Assembly: GCF_009831415.1 (NCBI RefSeq)
Contig: NZ_CP043727.1
Location: forward strand, 558,001-622,000
DNA length: 64,000 nucleotides
DNA from: Yersinia canariae
Lineage (GTDB): Bacteria > Pseudomonadota > Gammaproteobacteria > Enterobacterales > Enterobacteriaceae
Direction: 5' to 3'
Part shown: one piece after another, positions 56,677 through 64,000 of the stretch
How the letters are laid out: every line of letters starts with the position of its first letter
How positions within the stretch are numbered: position 1 is the first letter of the stretch
Translations under genes and position numbers: made by a program
Notes under the pieces: generated by a model
Databases searched by the model: none
What the model was told of the DNA's origin: nothing
What the model saw: the letters and a program-made list of their open reading frames with translations, nothing else

Positions 56677-56760
56677 ACTACATATAGGTGTCTTAATTCC
56701 TATAAACACTATATATGGGTAATGGCAGAAGTGACAGCCAACATAATTGACCTAGAACAA
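56677..56760 (-). promoter_or_regulatory. candidate NrdR boxes and FNR site upstream of nrdD
   Basis: ACTACATATAGGTGT at 56677-56691 and ACACTATATATGGGT at about 56707-56721 resemble the NrdR box ACACwATATATwGTG; the second is better. Their centres are about 30 bp apart, three helical turns, as usual for paired NrdR boxes. TTGAC-CTAG-AACAA at 56747-56760 differs from the FNR consensus TTGAT-N4-ATCAA at two symmetric places. NrdR repression and FNR activation of nrdDG are known in enterobacteria. Confidence 0.55.
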
Positions 56761-56844
56761 GGAAATCGGATTTAGGTTAACTCCCTGTTCAGTGCGTCAC
56801 AAAATGAATATTTTTATGCCGATTTTTTACACCAATGACATGGG

Positions 56845-57753
56845 CTAGGGATTATGCGGGCGGAAATGTTCTAGTAAAAAATCGACCCAAACGCGTACCC
56901 GCGACGGCAAATTGGCGGAAGCATAATAGAGCCACAATGGAACCGGCACGGGCCAGTGCTGAGCTAACACAGGAACCAGACTCCCGTCTGCAAAATGAGG
57001 TTCTGCATGCCACTGTGCCACATAGGTGATTCCCATATCAGCCAGTGCGGCATTCATTAATACTTCGGGTTGTGACATGACCAAACGGCCTGAAAGTTCG
57101 AGGGATTGCACTTCATTATTATGTTGCAGTCGCCATTTCACTATTCGTCCAGTTGATGGATTGCGATGTAACAAGCACTGGTGTTGATAGAGATCTTGCG
57201 GATAGGTGGGGGCGCCAGAACGTGCCAGATAAGCGGGGCTGGCAGCTAACACCATTTGCATCGGGTAAAACTGGCGAGCAATCAAACGGCTATCGGGATC
57301 AATGTGTGTGCCAATCCCAACATCAAATCCTTCCCCGACCAAATTAACCACTCTGGCCTCCAGAGAAAGATCCAAATCAATCAGTGGATAGCGCGCCATA
57401 AAATCTGGAATCAGCGGCATTAAGAGTTGTCGGCCAAAACCGGGGATTAAACTGACCCGAACCGTACCGCTGGGATGCTGCTCATCATTACGTGCGGTGT
57501 CCAGAGTATGCGACAGCGCCTGCCAAAGGGGCGCTACCCGCGCTAATAAGGCTTTGCCTTCATCCGTCAACACCACGCTATGGGTATTGCGCTGAAACAG
57601 GCGCAGCGCCAACTTTTCTTCTAACACGCGGATGTTTTTACTGACAGCGGCCGGGGTTACCCCCAATTGGCGAGCCGCCACAGAAAAATTCTCGCTTTGG
57701 GCGGCGCTGAGGAATGCTGGCAATAAACGGTGAATATCAACAGGCAGTGACAC
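56845..57753 (-). CDS. LysR-family transcriptional regulator
   Basis: This 302-residue protein has the LysR helix-turn-helix at residues about 11-70 (SAAQSENFSVAARQLGVTPAAVSKNIRVLEEKL, given here in parts SAAQSENFSVAARQLG and VTPAAVSKNIRVLEE) and a periplasmic-binding-type effector domain. It is divergent from the oxidoreductase gene at 57858 across 104 bp, so it probably controls that gene and itself. The closest style is the CrgA/AaeR-like subgroup that often pairs with quinone or electrophile-detoxifying enzymes. The effector is unknown. Confidence 0.88.
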   Translation of the reverse strand: MSLPVDIHRLLPAFLSAAQSENFSVAARQLGVTPAAVSKNIRVLEEKLALRLFQRNTHSVVLTDEGKALLARVAPLWQALSHTLDTARNDEQHPSGTVRVSLIPGFGRQLLMPLIPDFMARYPLIDLDLSLEARVVNLVGEGFDVGIGTHIDPDSRLIARQFYPMQMVLAASPAYLARSGAPTYPQDLYQHQCLLHRNPSTGRIVKWRLQHNNEVQSLELSGRLVMSQPEVLMNAALADMGITYVAQWHAEPHFADGSLVPVLAQHWPVPVPLWLYYASANLPSRVRVWVDFLLEHFRPHNP

Positions 57754-57857
57754 TGTGGTTGATACCTTGAGTTGAAATTAATATGACTGATGACAGTCTA
57801 CACTGACGGCGTTGAAAATGAAAAAATAGCATCATTAAACCTGTCGGAGAGTGTGTT

Positions 57858-58382
57858 ATGTCCCGGATTTTAGTATTAACTGCCCATCGTAAACCGGATG
57901 AATCTCGTATCAATCATAGATTAATAGAGGCCATTCGACCATTACCCCATGTCACCGTGCATGAGCTTATTCGCGAATATCCTGACTTCCAAATTGATGT
58001 TGCGCGTGAACAAGAGTTGTTGGAAGCCCATGACCTGATTGTGATGATGTTTCCATTTTACTGGTATAGCTCACCGGCTATTTTAAGTGAGTGGCAAGAT
58101 GCGGTTTTAACCTATGGCTTTGCTTATGGCCATCACGGCGACAAATTGCGGGGCAAGCCATTACAACTGGTGGTATCGACCGGTGGTAATGAGCAGGCCT
58201 ATAGTCCACAGGGATATAATCGTTATCCGGCATTGGATTTGTTATTGCCATTCCACGCAATGGCAAATATGACTGGTATGGATTTCCTGCCGCCATTCTT
58301 GGTGCAAGGGGCCAATGCGATGGAGGAGGATACTCTGGAGAGTTATGTGCGCGGTGTGGTGGCGCTGATTAAGCGTTTTTAG
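57858..58382 (+). CDS. flavodoxin-fold NAD(P)H oxidoreductase
   Basis: This 174-residue protein belongs to the NAD(P)H dehydrogenase (quinone)/KefF-MdaB-like family. It has ILVLTAHRKPDESRINHRLI at the start, the flavin loop MMFPFYWYSSPAILSEWQDAVLTYGFAYG, and LVVSTGGNEQAYSPQGYNRY. A role in two-electron quinone reduction or electrophile defence is likely. The divergent LysR gene is the probable regulator. A strong hairpin follows its stop. Confidence 0.85.
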   Translation: MSRILVLTAHRKPDESRINHRLIEAIRPLPHVTVHELIREYPDFQIDVAREQELLEAHDLIVMMFPFYWYSSPAILSEWQDAVLTYGFAYGHHGDKLRGKPLQLVVSTGGNEQAYSPQGYNRYPALDLLLPFHAMANMTGMDFLPPFLVQGANAMEEDTLESYVRGVVALIKRF

Positions 58383-58438
58383 CCGGGTGCATAATGTGCC
58401 GATAGCATTCTGCACCCGGTTTTGCCGGGCGCAGAATG
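58383..58438. terminator. overlapping hairpins between convergent units
   Basis: Hairpin 1 (58383-58419) pairs ccgggtgca with tgcacccgg and is followed by TTTTG, a plausible terminator for the oxidoreductase. Hairpin 2 (58406-58438) pairs cattctgc and cccgg with ccggg and gcagaatg. Both use the same cattctgcacccgg arm, so they exclude each other. Confidence 0.7.
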
Positions 58439-58445
58439 ACGCCTA

Positions 58446-59162
58446 TCACCCCATAAAATGCTCGGCAAGTTCCAAATCTCGCCGCGAGAACTCTCTCACA
58501 ATCTTGCCGTTTTCCATCATTGCTGCGCGCTCGGACATGTGTGCCACCACATCACTGTCGTGACTGACCAATAAATATGTCATGCCGTGTTCGTGTTTCA
58601 AGTGGTTGAGCAAATTGAGAATTTCCGCCTGTACCGACATATCTAATGCTGACGTCGGTTCATCCAGTAGCAACAGTTTTGGCCGTAATAACAGGGCGCG
58701 GGCAATAGCAATGCGCTGGCGCTGACCGCCGGAGAATTGATGAGGATAGCGCTGTGCCGCAGAAGCCGGTAAACCCACTTGCGCTAAAGCCTGATCAATC
58801 CGCTGCTGAATATTTTGCTCGCCGTGAATCTTTAGCGGCTCGCCCAGTGTGCGCTGAATATTATGCTGCGGATGAAGTGAAGCATAAGGATCTTGGAATA
58901 CCATTTGTACATCTTTACGCAATTGGCCAACAAAACGTTTTCCTGGCTGTAAGGGTTGGCCCAGCAAGGTAATCTCACCTTGCCAGTCTCGCTGCAAACC
59001 CGCCAGAGTCCGTAATACTGTGGATTTCCCACAGCCAGAGGCACCAATCAAGCTGAAAGTTTCCCCCTCTTCAACGGCAAAACTGACTGACTCAACCGCC
59101 GTTTTTACCTGATTTTTCTGGGCAAAACTGACCTGTAGATTTTTGACTTCAATCAGTGCCAC
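58446..59162 (-). CDS. ABC importer ATPase, DppF/NikE type
   Basis: This 238-residue ATPase is the second of a pair serving a dipeptide/nickel-type importer. Walker A is GASGCGKST, the signature is FSGGQRQRIAIARA, and Walker B is LLLLDEPTSALD. It lacks the C-terminal oligopeptide/dipeptide extension with cysteines and is thus a short, NikE-like version. It overlaps the preceding ATPase gene by 14 bp and is the last gene of the operon. Confidence 0.88.
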   Translation of the reverse strand: MALIEVKNLQVSFAQKNQVKTAVESVSFAVEEGETFSLIGASGCGKSTVLRTLAGLQRDWQGEITLLGQPLQPGKRFVGQLRKDVQMVFQDPYASLHPQHNIQRTLGEPLKIHGEQNIQQRIDQALAQVGLPASAAQRYPHQFSGGQRQRIAIARALLLRPKLLLLDEPTSALDMSVQAEILNLLNHLKHEHGMTYLLVSHDSDVVAHMSERAAMMENGKIVREFSRRDLELAEHFMG

Positions 59163-60027
59163 GAGGACCTCCAGAGAAATCGGCGCTGCGATCTAATACC
59201 GGTAAATCAGTGCCATAGGTGCTGGCATTCGGACGGCAAGCCCATAGCGTATGGGTATAAGGGTGAGTTGAATGGGGCAGGTCAGCAGCTGCGCCTTGAT
59301 CTACTAATTTTCCCTGATACATCACTAAAACTCGGTGGCAATGTTCGGCAACTAACGGCAAATCGTGGCTGATCAGCAACAAACTCATATTGCGCTGCTC
59401 AGTTTGCTCGACAATCAACTCCAGTATTTGATTACGCAATTTGGCATCCAACGCCGAGGTCGGCTCATCGGCAATCAATACTCGTGGATTATTCACCAAA
59501 GCAATGGCCAACATCGCCCGTTGGCCCATGCCGCCGGAAAGTTGGCCGGGGTAGCTGTGGTAGGCGCTTTCATTGAGCCCGACCGATGCCAGTGCATTCA
59601 ATACCCGCTCATGGGCATCTGCGCCAGAAAGGGCATTATGCAGTAGCAGGGATTCCTCAATTTGTTTCCCCACACTGCGTACTGGATTCAGGGCATAGCG
59701 GGGGTCTTGCAGCACCATGGCAATTTCACTGCCACGTAATGCACCCCATTGTTTGGCTTTCAACTGCAATAGATTGTGCTCGATAACCTGGCCAGAATTA
59801 CCCTGTTGGTCGGTGTTATCAGCATAATAACTCAGCTTTTTAGCACTGACTTTTCCCGGCGATCGAACTAACCCCATCAATGCTCTGGCAGTAATAGATT
59901 TACCGGAGCCGGATTCCCCCACCAGCGCGACCCGCTCGCGGCCGAGGTGGAAAGAAATGTTATCCACCACCCGCTGCTGTTGAAAATCGACAGATAGATT
60001 GTCGACGACAATAATTTTATCAGTCAT
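59149..60027 (-). CDS. ABC importer ATPase, DppD/NikD type
   Basis: This 292-residue ATPase has Walker A GESGSGKS, a signature-like LSGGMGQRAMLAIAL and Walker B VLIADEPTSALD. The signature reads LSGGMGQR where LSGGMRQR or MQQR is common in this family; Gly in place of the basic or Gln residue is unusual. The start is ATG 60027, overlapping the permease stop by eight bases (ATGACTGA); an extension to 60057 is not needed. Confidence 0.87.
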   Translation of the reverse strand: MTDKIIVVDNLSVDFQQQRVVDNISFHLGRERVALVGESGSGKSITARALMGLVRSPGKVSAKKLSYYADNTDQQGNSGQVIEHNLLQLKAKQWGALRGSEIAMVLQDPRYALNPVRSVGKQIEESLLLHNALSGADAHERVLNALASVGLNESAYHSYPGQLSGGMGQRAMLAIALVNNPRVLIADEPTSALDAKLRNQILELIVEQTEQRNMSLLLISHDLPLVAEHCHRVLVMYQGKLVDQGAAADLPHSTHPYTHTLWACRPNASTYGTDLPVLDRSADFSGGPRGTD

Positions 60028-60853
60028 GGTGAGGATCCAGAATATCGCGTAAGCCATCGCCTAACAGGTTAAATGCCATACTGCTGAGTAAGATAGCGCA
60101 GCCCGGAATGGCGGCAATCCACCATTGGTCAAAGATAACCTGCATACCGTCGGCGACCATGGAACCCCATTCGGACATCGGCGGGCGGGCACCTAACCCG
60201 AGGAAACCAAGACCTGCCGCGGCTAAGATGATTCCCGCTAAATCTAAGGCCAAACGCACCACCGCTGAAGGGAGACACATGGGTAAAATATGGCCCCACA
60301 GCAAACGCAACCCTTTGATTCCCATCATTTCAGCAGCAGCCAGATAATCACTTTTACGCAATAATTGAATCTCGGCTCTGGCCTGACGGGCATAGGCCGG
60401 CCAGGTCGTCAGCGCCAGCGCCAGTGCGCCGTTAATTAAACCGGGGCCAAGCATGGCAACAAAAGCAAAAGCCAGAATCAGCCGTGGCATCGACATCACC
60501 ACATCAGTGATGCGCATCAGAATGCGTTCGAGCCAGCCGCCGTAATAACCGGAAAGTACCCCGACCAGCAAACCTAACGGCAAAGTTATCACTGTCACCA
60601 GCAGGACCAGCCCTAAGGTTGGCCGCGTGCCGTAAATCAGTCGCGACAGCATATCGCGACCATAGCTGTCAGTTCCTAACCAGTGCCCCGAACCCGGCGG
60701 CAGCAAGCGGTCAGCCGAGTTTTGCCAGTTGGGATCAAAGGGGGCCAGCCACGGGGCGAAAATTGCAATTATCACCAATAAGGAGAGGATAAATAGCCCG
60801 ATGCTGGTGGAGGGCGAACGCTTCAGCGCATGGAAGAATTTTGTCATTGGCAT
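60020..60853 (-). CDS. ABC importer permease, DppC/NikC type
   Basis: This 277-residue permease has an N-terminal signal-anchor segment and about five further membrane segments. Family marks are PPGSGHWLGTDSYGRDMLSRLIYG and the EAA-type loop AAAEMMGIKGLRLLWGHILPM. It starts one base after the preceding permease stop and overlaps the next ATPase gene. Confidence 0.9.
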   Translation of the reverse strand: MPMTKFFHALKRSPSTSIGLFILSLLVIIAIFAPWLAPFDPNWQNSADRLLPPGSGHWLGTDSYGRDMLSRLIYGTRPTLGLVLLVTVITLPLGLLVGVLSGYYGGWLERILMRITDVVMSMPRLILAFAFVAMLGPGLINGALALALTTWPAYARQARAEIQLLRKSDYLAAAEMMGIKGLRLLWGHILPMCLPSAVVRLALDLAGIILAAAGLGFLGLGARPPMSEWGSMVADGMQVIFDQWWIAAIPGCAILLSSMAFNLLGDGLRDILDPHHD

Positions 60854-60854
60854 A

Positions 60855-61904
60855 TCAGCGCGTTCTCGGGTCTAGCAGGCGGACCAGCAGATCCGTCACA
60901 TTGTTAATCAAAATAAAACACATGCCGAGCAGCAATGTTCCACCCATAATCGCGGTGGTATCTCCGGCAAACAGCGCGCTAGTGAGATAGCGGCCAATGC
61001 CCGGCCAGGCAAAAACAGTTTCAGTCAATACTGCGCCTTCCAACATGCTGGTATAGGCCAACGCAATGACAGTCAGCAAGGTGCCGCGGATATTCGGTAG
61101 CACGTGCATCAGTAAAATCCGCATTTCACCCGCGCCTTTAGCTCGTGCCAACGTAATGTACTCTTTATTCAACTCACTCAGGCAGGCCGAGCGAGTCAGG
61201 CGAGTAATACTGGCTAAGGCGTAGTAAGAGAGCAGGGAGACCGGCAAAATTAAATGGGCGATGGCATTGCCAAAGGCACCCGTATCACCAGAGCGCCAAG
61301 TGTCTATCAGGGCAAAACCGGTTTTTGCTTCCACGGTATATTGGTAAATATCATCGAGGCGGCCGGGGCCGGGGCTCCATTGCAGCCGGGCGTAAAACAG
61401 CAACAGCATTAGCAGGCCAAGCCAGAAGATGGGGACGGAATTCCCCAGCAACGTAACAAAACGGATAGTGGCATCCAGCTTGCTACCTGCCCAACGGGCG
61501 CACAACAAGCCGAGGATAACCCCCAGTGCTGCGCCAATCACCAGTGATAATGTTGCTAATTCCAATGAGGCAGGGAAGACCGTGAGCAAGTCTTGCAATA
61601 CCGGTTGGCCGCTGGCGCTGGCGGTCCCGAGATCACCATGAGCTAACCGCTCCAGATAATGCCAGAACTGAACTGGCAAGGGTTTATCTAACCCAAGCTG
61701 TTGTTTAACTTGCTGATAAGTGGCCTCACTGGCGTGGTCGCCCACGATTTGCAACACTCTGTCCACCGGCGATAACGCCGACAGAAAAAAAGTGATAACC
61801 AGCAGACCGAATAAGGTCAGGGCCAGGGTCAATAATCCCTGTAAAAACCCCCAAAGACGACGCCGGGATAGGGTTCCCGGCGTTTTATTTAGTGCTAAAG
61901 ACAT
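60855..61904 (-). CDS. ABC importer permease, DppB/NikB type
   Basis: This permease (349 residues from ATG 61904) has six predicted membrane segments and family marks LGLDKPLPVQFWHYL, GDLGTASASGQPV and YITLARAKGAGEMRILLMHVLPN. The longer frame to 61982 would overlap the binding-protein gene by 38 bp; the start MSLALNKTP at 61904 avoids this and is preceded by AGG. It follows the binding-protein gene after 40 bp. Confidence 0.87.
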   Translation of the reverse strand: MSLALNKTPGTLSRRRLWGFLQGLLTLALTLFGLLVITFFLSALSPVDRVLQIVGDHASEATYQQVKQQLGLDKPLPVQFWHYLERLAHGDLGTASASGQPVLQDLLTVFPASLELATLSLVIGAALGVILGLLCARWAGSKLDATIRFVTLLGNSVPIFWLGLLMLLLFYARLQWSPGPGRLDDIYQYTVEAKTGFALIDTWRSGDTGAFGNAIAHLILPVSLLSYYALASITRLTRSACLSELNKEYITLARAKGAGEMRILLMHVLPNIRGTLLTVIALAYTSMLEGAVLTETVFAWPGIGRYLTSALFAGDTTAIMGGTLLLGMCFILINNVTDLLVRLLDPRTR

Positions 61905-61944
61905 TAAGCTGCCTGAATTAAATATGTTTATCAATAAGTCAGCG

Positions 61945-63513
61945 TTATTTGCTGACACGGTCATAATAGACCATATCTGCATTCAGACCTTGTTGGTAGC
62001 CTTTTACATTATCTCGCAGCACAACTTGTGCTTTGGCTTGATCTATAAAGATATAAGGCGAGTTCTTTTGCAGCTCTTCCTGCAACTGGGTGTAGAGCGC
62101 GGTGCGTTTGGCCGGGTCGGCCTCGGCGACTGCTGCCAGTGTTTGTTTATTCAGCTCAGGAATAACCCAGCCGTTCAAACCCGCAACAGTGCTGCTCTTA
62201 CCGTCGTTATAAGCAAAGGCGCTGGCATTAGAGTGCGCATCAAAGTAATCCGGGATCCACAGGCGGATAGCAGACTGATGCTGCTTAGCCCGCACGCGAC
62301 CATACACTTGGCTACCCGCAGCTGGCAGTAACACCAGTTTCACACCGCCCTGTGCAAAGCTGGCTTGCAAGGACTGAGCAATAGTAATGAATGGGGCTTT
62401 ATTCTCAACATCCAGAGTCAGTGTGGCGTCTTTAATGCCAGCTTTTGTCAGAATTTCTTTGGCTTTAGCGGGATCAAAGGTGAACGGGTTACTTTCCAGC
62501 GCACCGGGTAAACCGACGGGCAGGAAACTTTGATGGACAAAATACTGGTCTTTCAGCAAGTCTTTGGTAATTCCTTGATAATCAACCAAATAACGAGCAG
62601 CTTGCCAGAACTCAGGTTTGCGCAGTAATGGATTCGCCGGATTGGCCGTGTTAAAGACCAAATAGTTTTGTTCGGCTGATGGAATCTCGACAACTTTAAT
62701 ACCCGCTTGGGTTTTCAGCGCCGCAGTTTGGTCTGGGCCTAATTCACGGGCGATATCAGCATCACCTTGCTGGATAAGCAAGCGGCGGGCACTTGGGTCT
62801 GGAACGTTTTTAATAATAACATTATTAATTAATGGCTTACCGCCAGGTGATGTTGGGTTGGCATCCAATACAATGGCCTGATGCGGCTGATAAACACGCA
62901 TTTTGAATGGGCCACTACCAGCTGAATGCATTTTCAGCCAGGCGTTGCCATAGTCATTTTCTTTAATATTCGCGGTGACGGCTTTTTTATCGACGATTGA
63001 GGCAATCGGTGTTGATAAAATATTCAGCGCCACTGCTGGGCTGACATCTGCGCTCCAGCTCAGTTGCACAGTATTATCATCAATCTTCTTCAAATGCTGT
63101 TCAATATTGCTCGCATCCCAACCCAAAACATTAAGAATAAAGGCCGGTGAACGGTTCATTTTAACCGCGCGATCAAAGGAAAAAATCACGTCATCGGCTT
63201 GCACTGGATTACCCGATGCAAATACCGCTTTTGGCCGCAATTTCACTGTGAGGGTTTTTGCTGCCGCGTCGCCTTGCCAGCTTTCCGCTAGAACCGGAAC
63301 GACTTTCGCCGGGTTATCACGATCGGCTTGTACCAGTCGTTGATAGAGGCTTGGAACGGTCTGAATGCTAGACAACTCATTACTTTCAGCCGGATCAAGA
63401 CTAACGATATCATCCAGGGATTGTACAACTATTAGAGTATCTGGAGGTGTTGCTGCCAAAGTACTGCCAGATAGTGCTGCAAAAACCAATAATGACAGAA
63501 TTTTAGCTTTCAT
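61945..63513 (-). CDS. ABC importer, family 5 solute-binding protein
   Basis: This 522-residue periplasmic protein has a signal peptide MKAKILSLLVFAALSGSTLA and belongs to the peptide/nickel-binding family 5. Marks are DDIVSLDPAESNELSS, LAESWQGD, TVKLRPKAVFASGNPVQADD and NIFN-like VFNTANPANPLLRKPEFW. It is the first gene of a five-gene leftward operon. Ligand is unknown: dipeptides, nickel chelates or other small molecules are all possible; there is no urease, hydrogenase or NikR gene nearby to support nickel. Confidence 0.85.
   Translation of the reverse strand: MKAKILSLLVFAALSGSTLAATPPDTLIVVQSLDDIVSLDPAESNELSSIQTVPSLYQRLVQADRDNPAKVVPVLAESWQGDAAAKTLTVKLRPKAVFASGNPVQADDVIFSFDRAVKMNRSPAFILNVLGWDASNIEQHLKKIDDNTVQLSWSADVSPAVALNILSTPIASIVDKKAVTANIKENDYGNAWLKMHSAGSGPFKMRVYQPHQAIVLDANPTSPGGKPLINNVIIKNVPDPSARRLLIQQGDADIARELGPDQTAALKTQAGIKVVEIPSAEQNYLVFNTANPANPLLRKPEFWQAARYLVDYQGITKDLLKDQYFVHQSFLPVGLPGALESNPFTFDPAKAKEILTKAGIKDATLTLDVENKAPFITIAQSLQASFAQGGVKLVLLPAAGSQVYGRVRAKQHQSAIRLWIPDYFDAHSNASAFAYNDGKSSTVAGLNGWVIPELNKQTLAAVAEADPAKRTALYTQLQEELQKNSPYIFIDQAKAQVVLRDNVKGYQQGLNADMVYYDRVSK

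Positions 63514-64000
<487 letters not shown>

Overview
This window looks like a chromosomal segment of a Yersinia species, probably of the Y. enterocolitica-like group. The proteins that can be compared from memory are close to, but not identical with, Escherichia coli K-12 orthologues. Other support is the dacB-basRS linkage, the metY-rimP-nusA-infB-rbfA-truB-rpsO-pnp-nlpI-deaD order, and a palindromic interspersed repeat of a type common in Yersinia and Serratia intergenic regions. Genus is an inference from remembered gene order and sequence style; no database was searched.

Layout. 1-9500 holds cell-envelope and housekeeping genes: basSR two-component genes with dacB, greA, yhbY, rlmE-ftsH, folP-glmM, secG and tRNA-Leu(GAG). 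9228-21640 is the translation and RNA-decay block: metY tRNA-fMet, rimP, nusA, infB, rbfA, truB, rpsO, pnp, nlpI, the 26-codon yrbN and deaD. 21670-30170 is the yhb cluster (yhbW, ubiV/yhbV, ubiU/yhbU, ubiT/yhbT, yhbS, yhbQ), interrupted by the cysteine uptake and desulfidation pair cyuP-cyuA.

30300-44314 is an accessory block lying between yhbQ and yhbP, which are neighbours in E. coli as I recall. It holds the ornithine decarboxylase operon speF-potE with a recognisable 34-codon ornithine-sensing leader gene speFL (34414-34518, minus). It also holds a uronate-polysaccharide locus: a heparinase II/III-type lyase, an exported alginate_lyase-fold protein, a divergent CUT1 ABC importer, and a second, leaderless alginate_lyase-fold protein. 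The predicted flow is cleavage in the periplasm, ABC import, then further cleavage in the cytoplasm. This locus is the best candidate for a poorly described system in the window.

44388-45698 holds yhbP and yraR. 45699-53505 is a complete C-P lyase operon phnFGHIJKLMNP with translationally coupled genes but without phnCDE or phnO. 53783-56563 is the class III ribonucleotide reductase nrdDG, with candidate NrdR and FNR sites. 56845-58382 is a LysR regulator divergent from a flavodoxin-fold oxidoreductase. 58446-63513 is a five-gene dipeptide/nickel-type ABC importer of unknown substrate, and 63875-64000 is the start of a YhcH/YjgK/YiaL-family gene cut by the window end.

Four copies of one approximately 117-bp repeat (near 22775, 28689, 44830 and 54264) lie between genes, all in the same orientation. 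No CRISPR array, insertion sequence, integrase or rRNA gene was seen.
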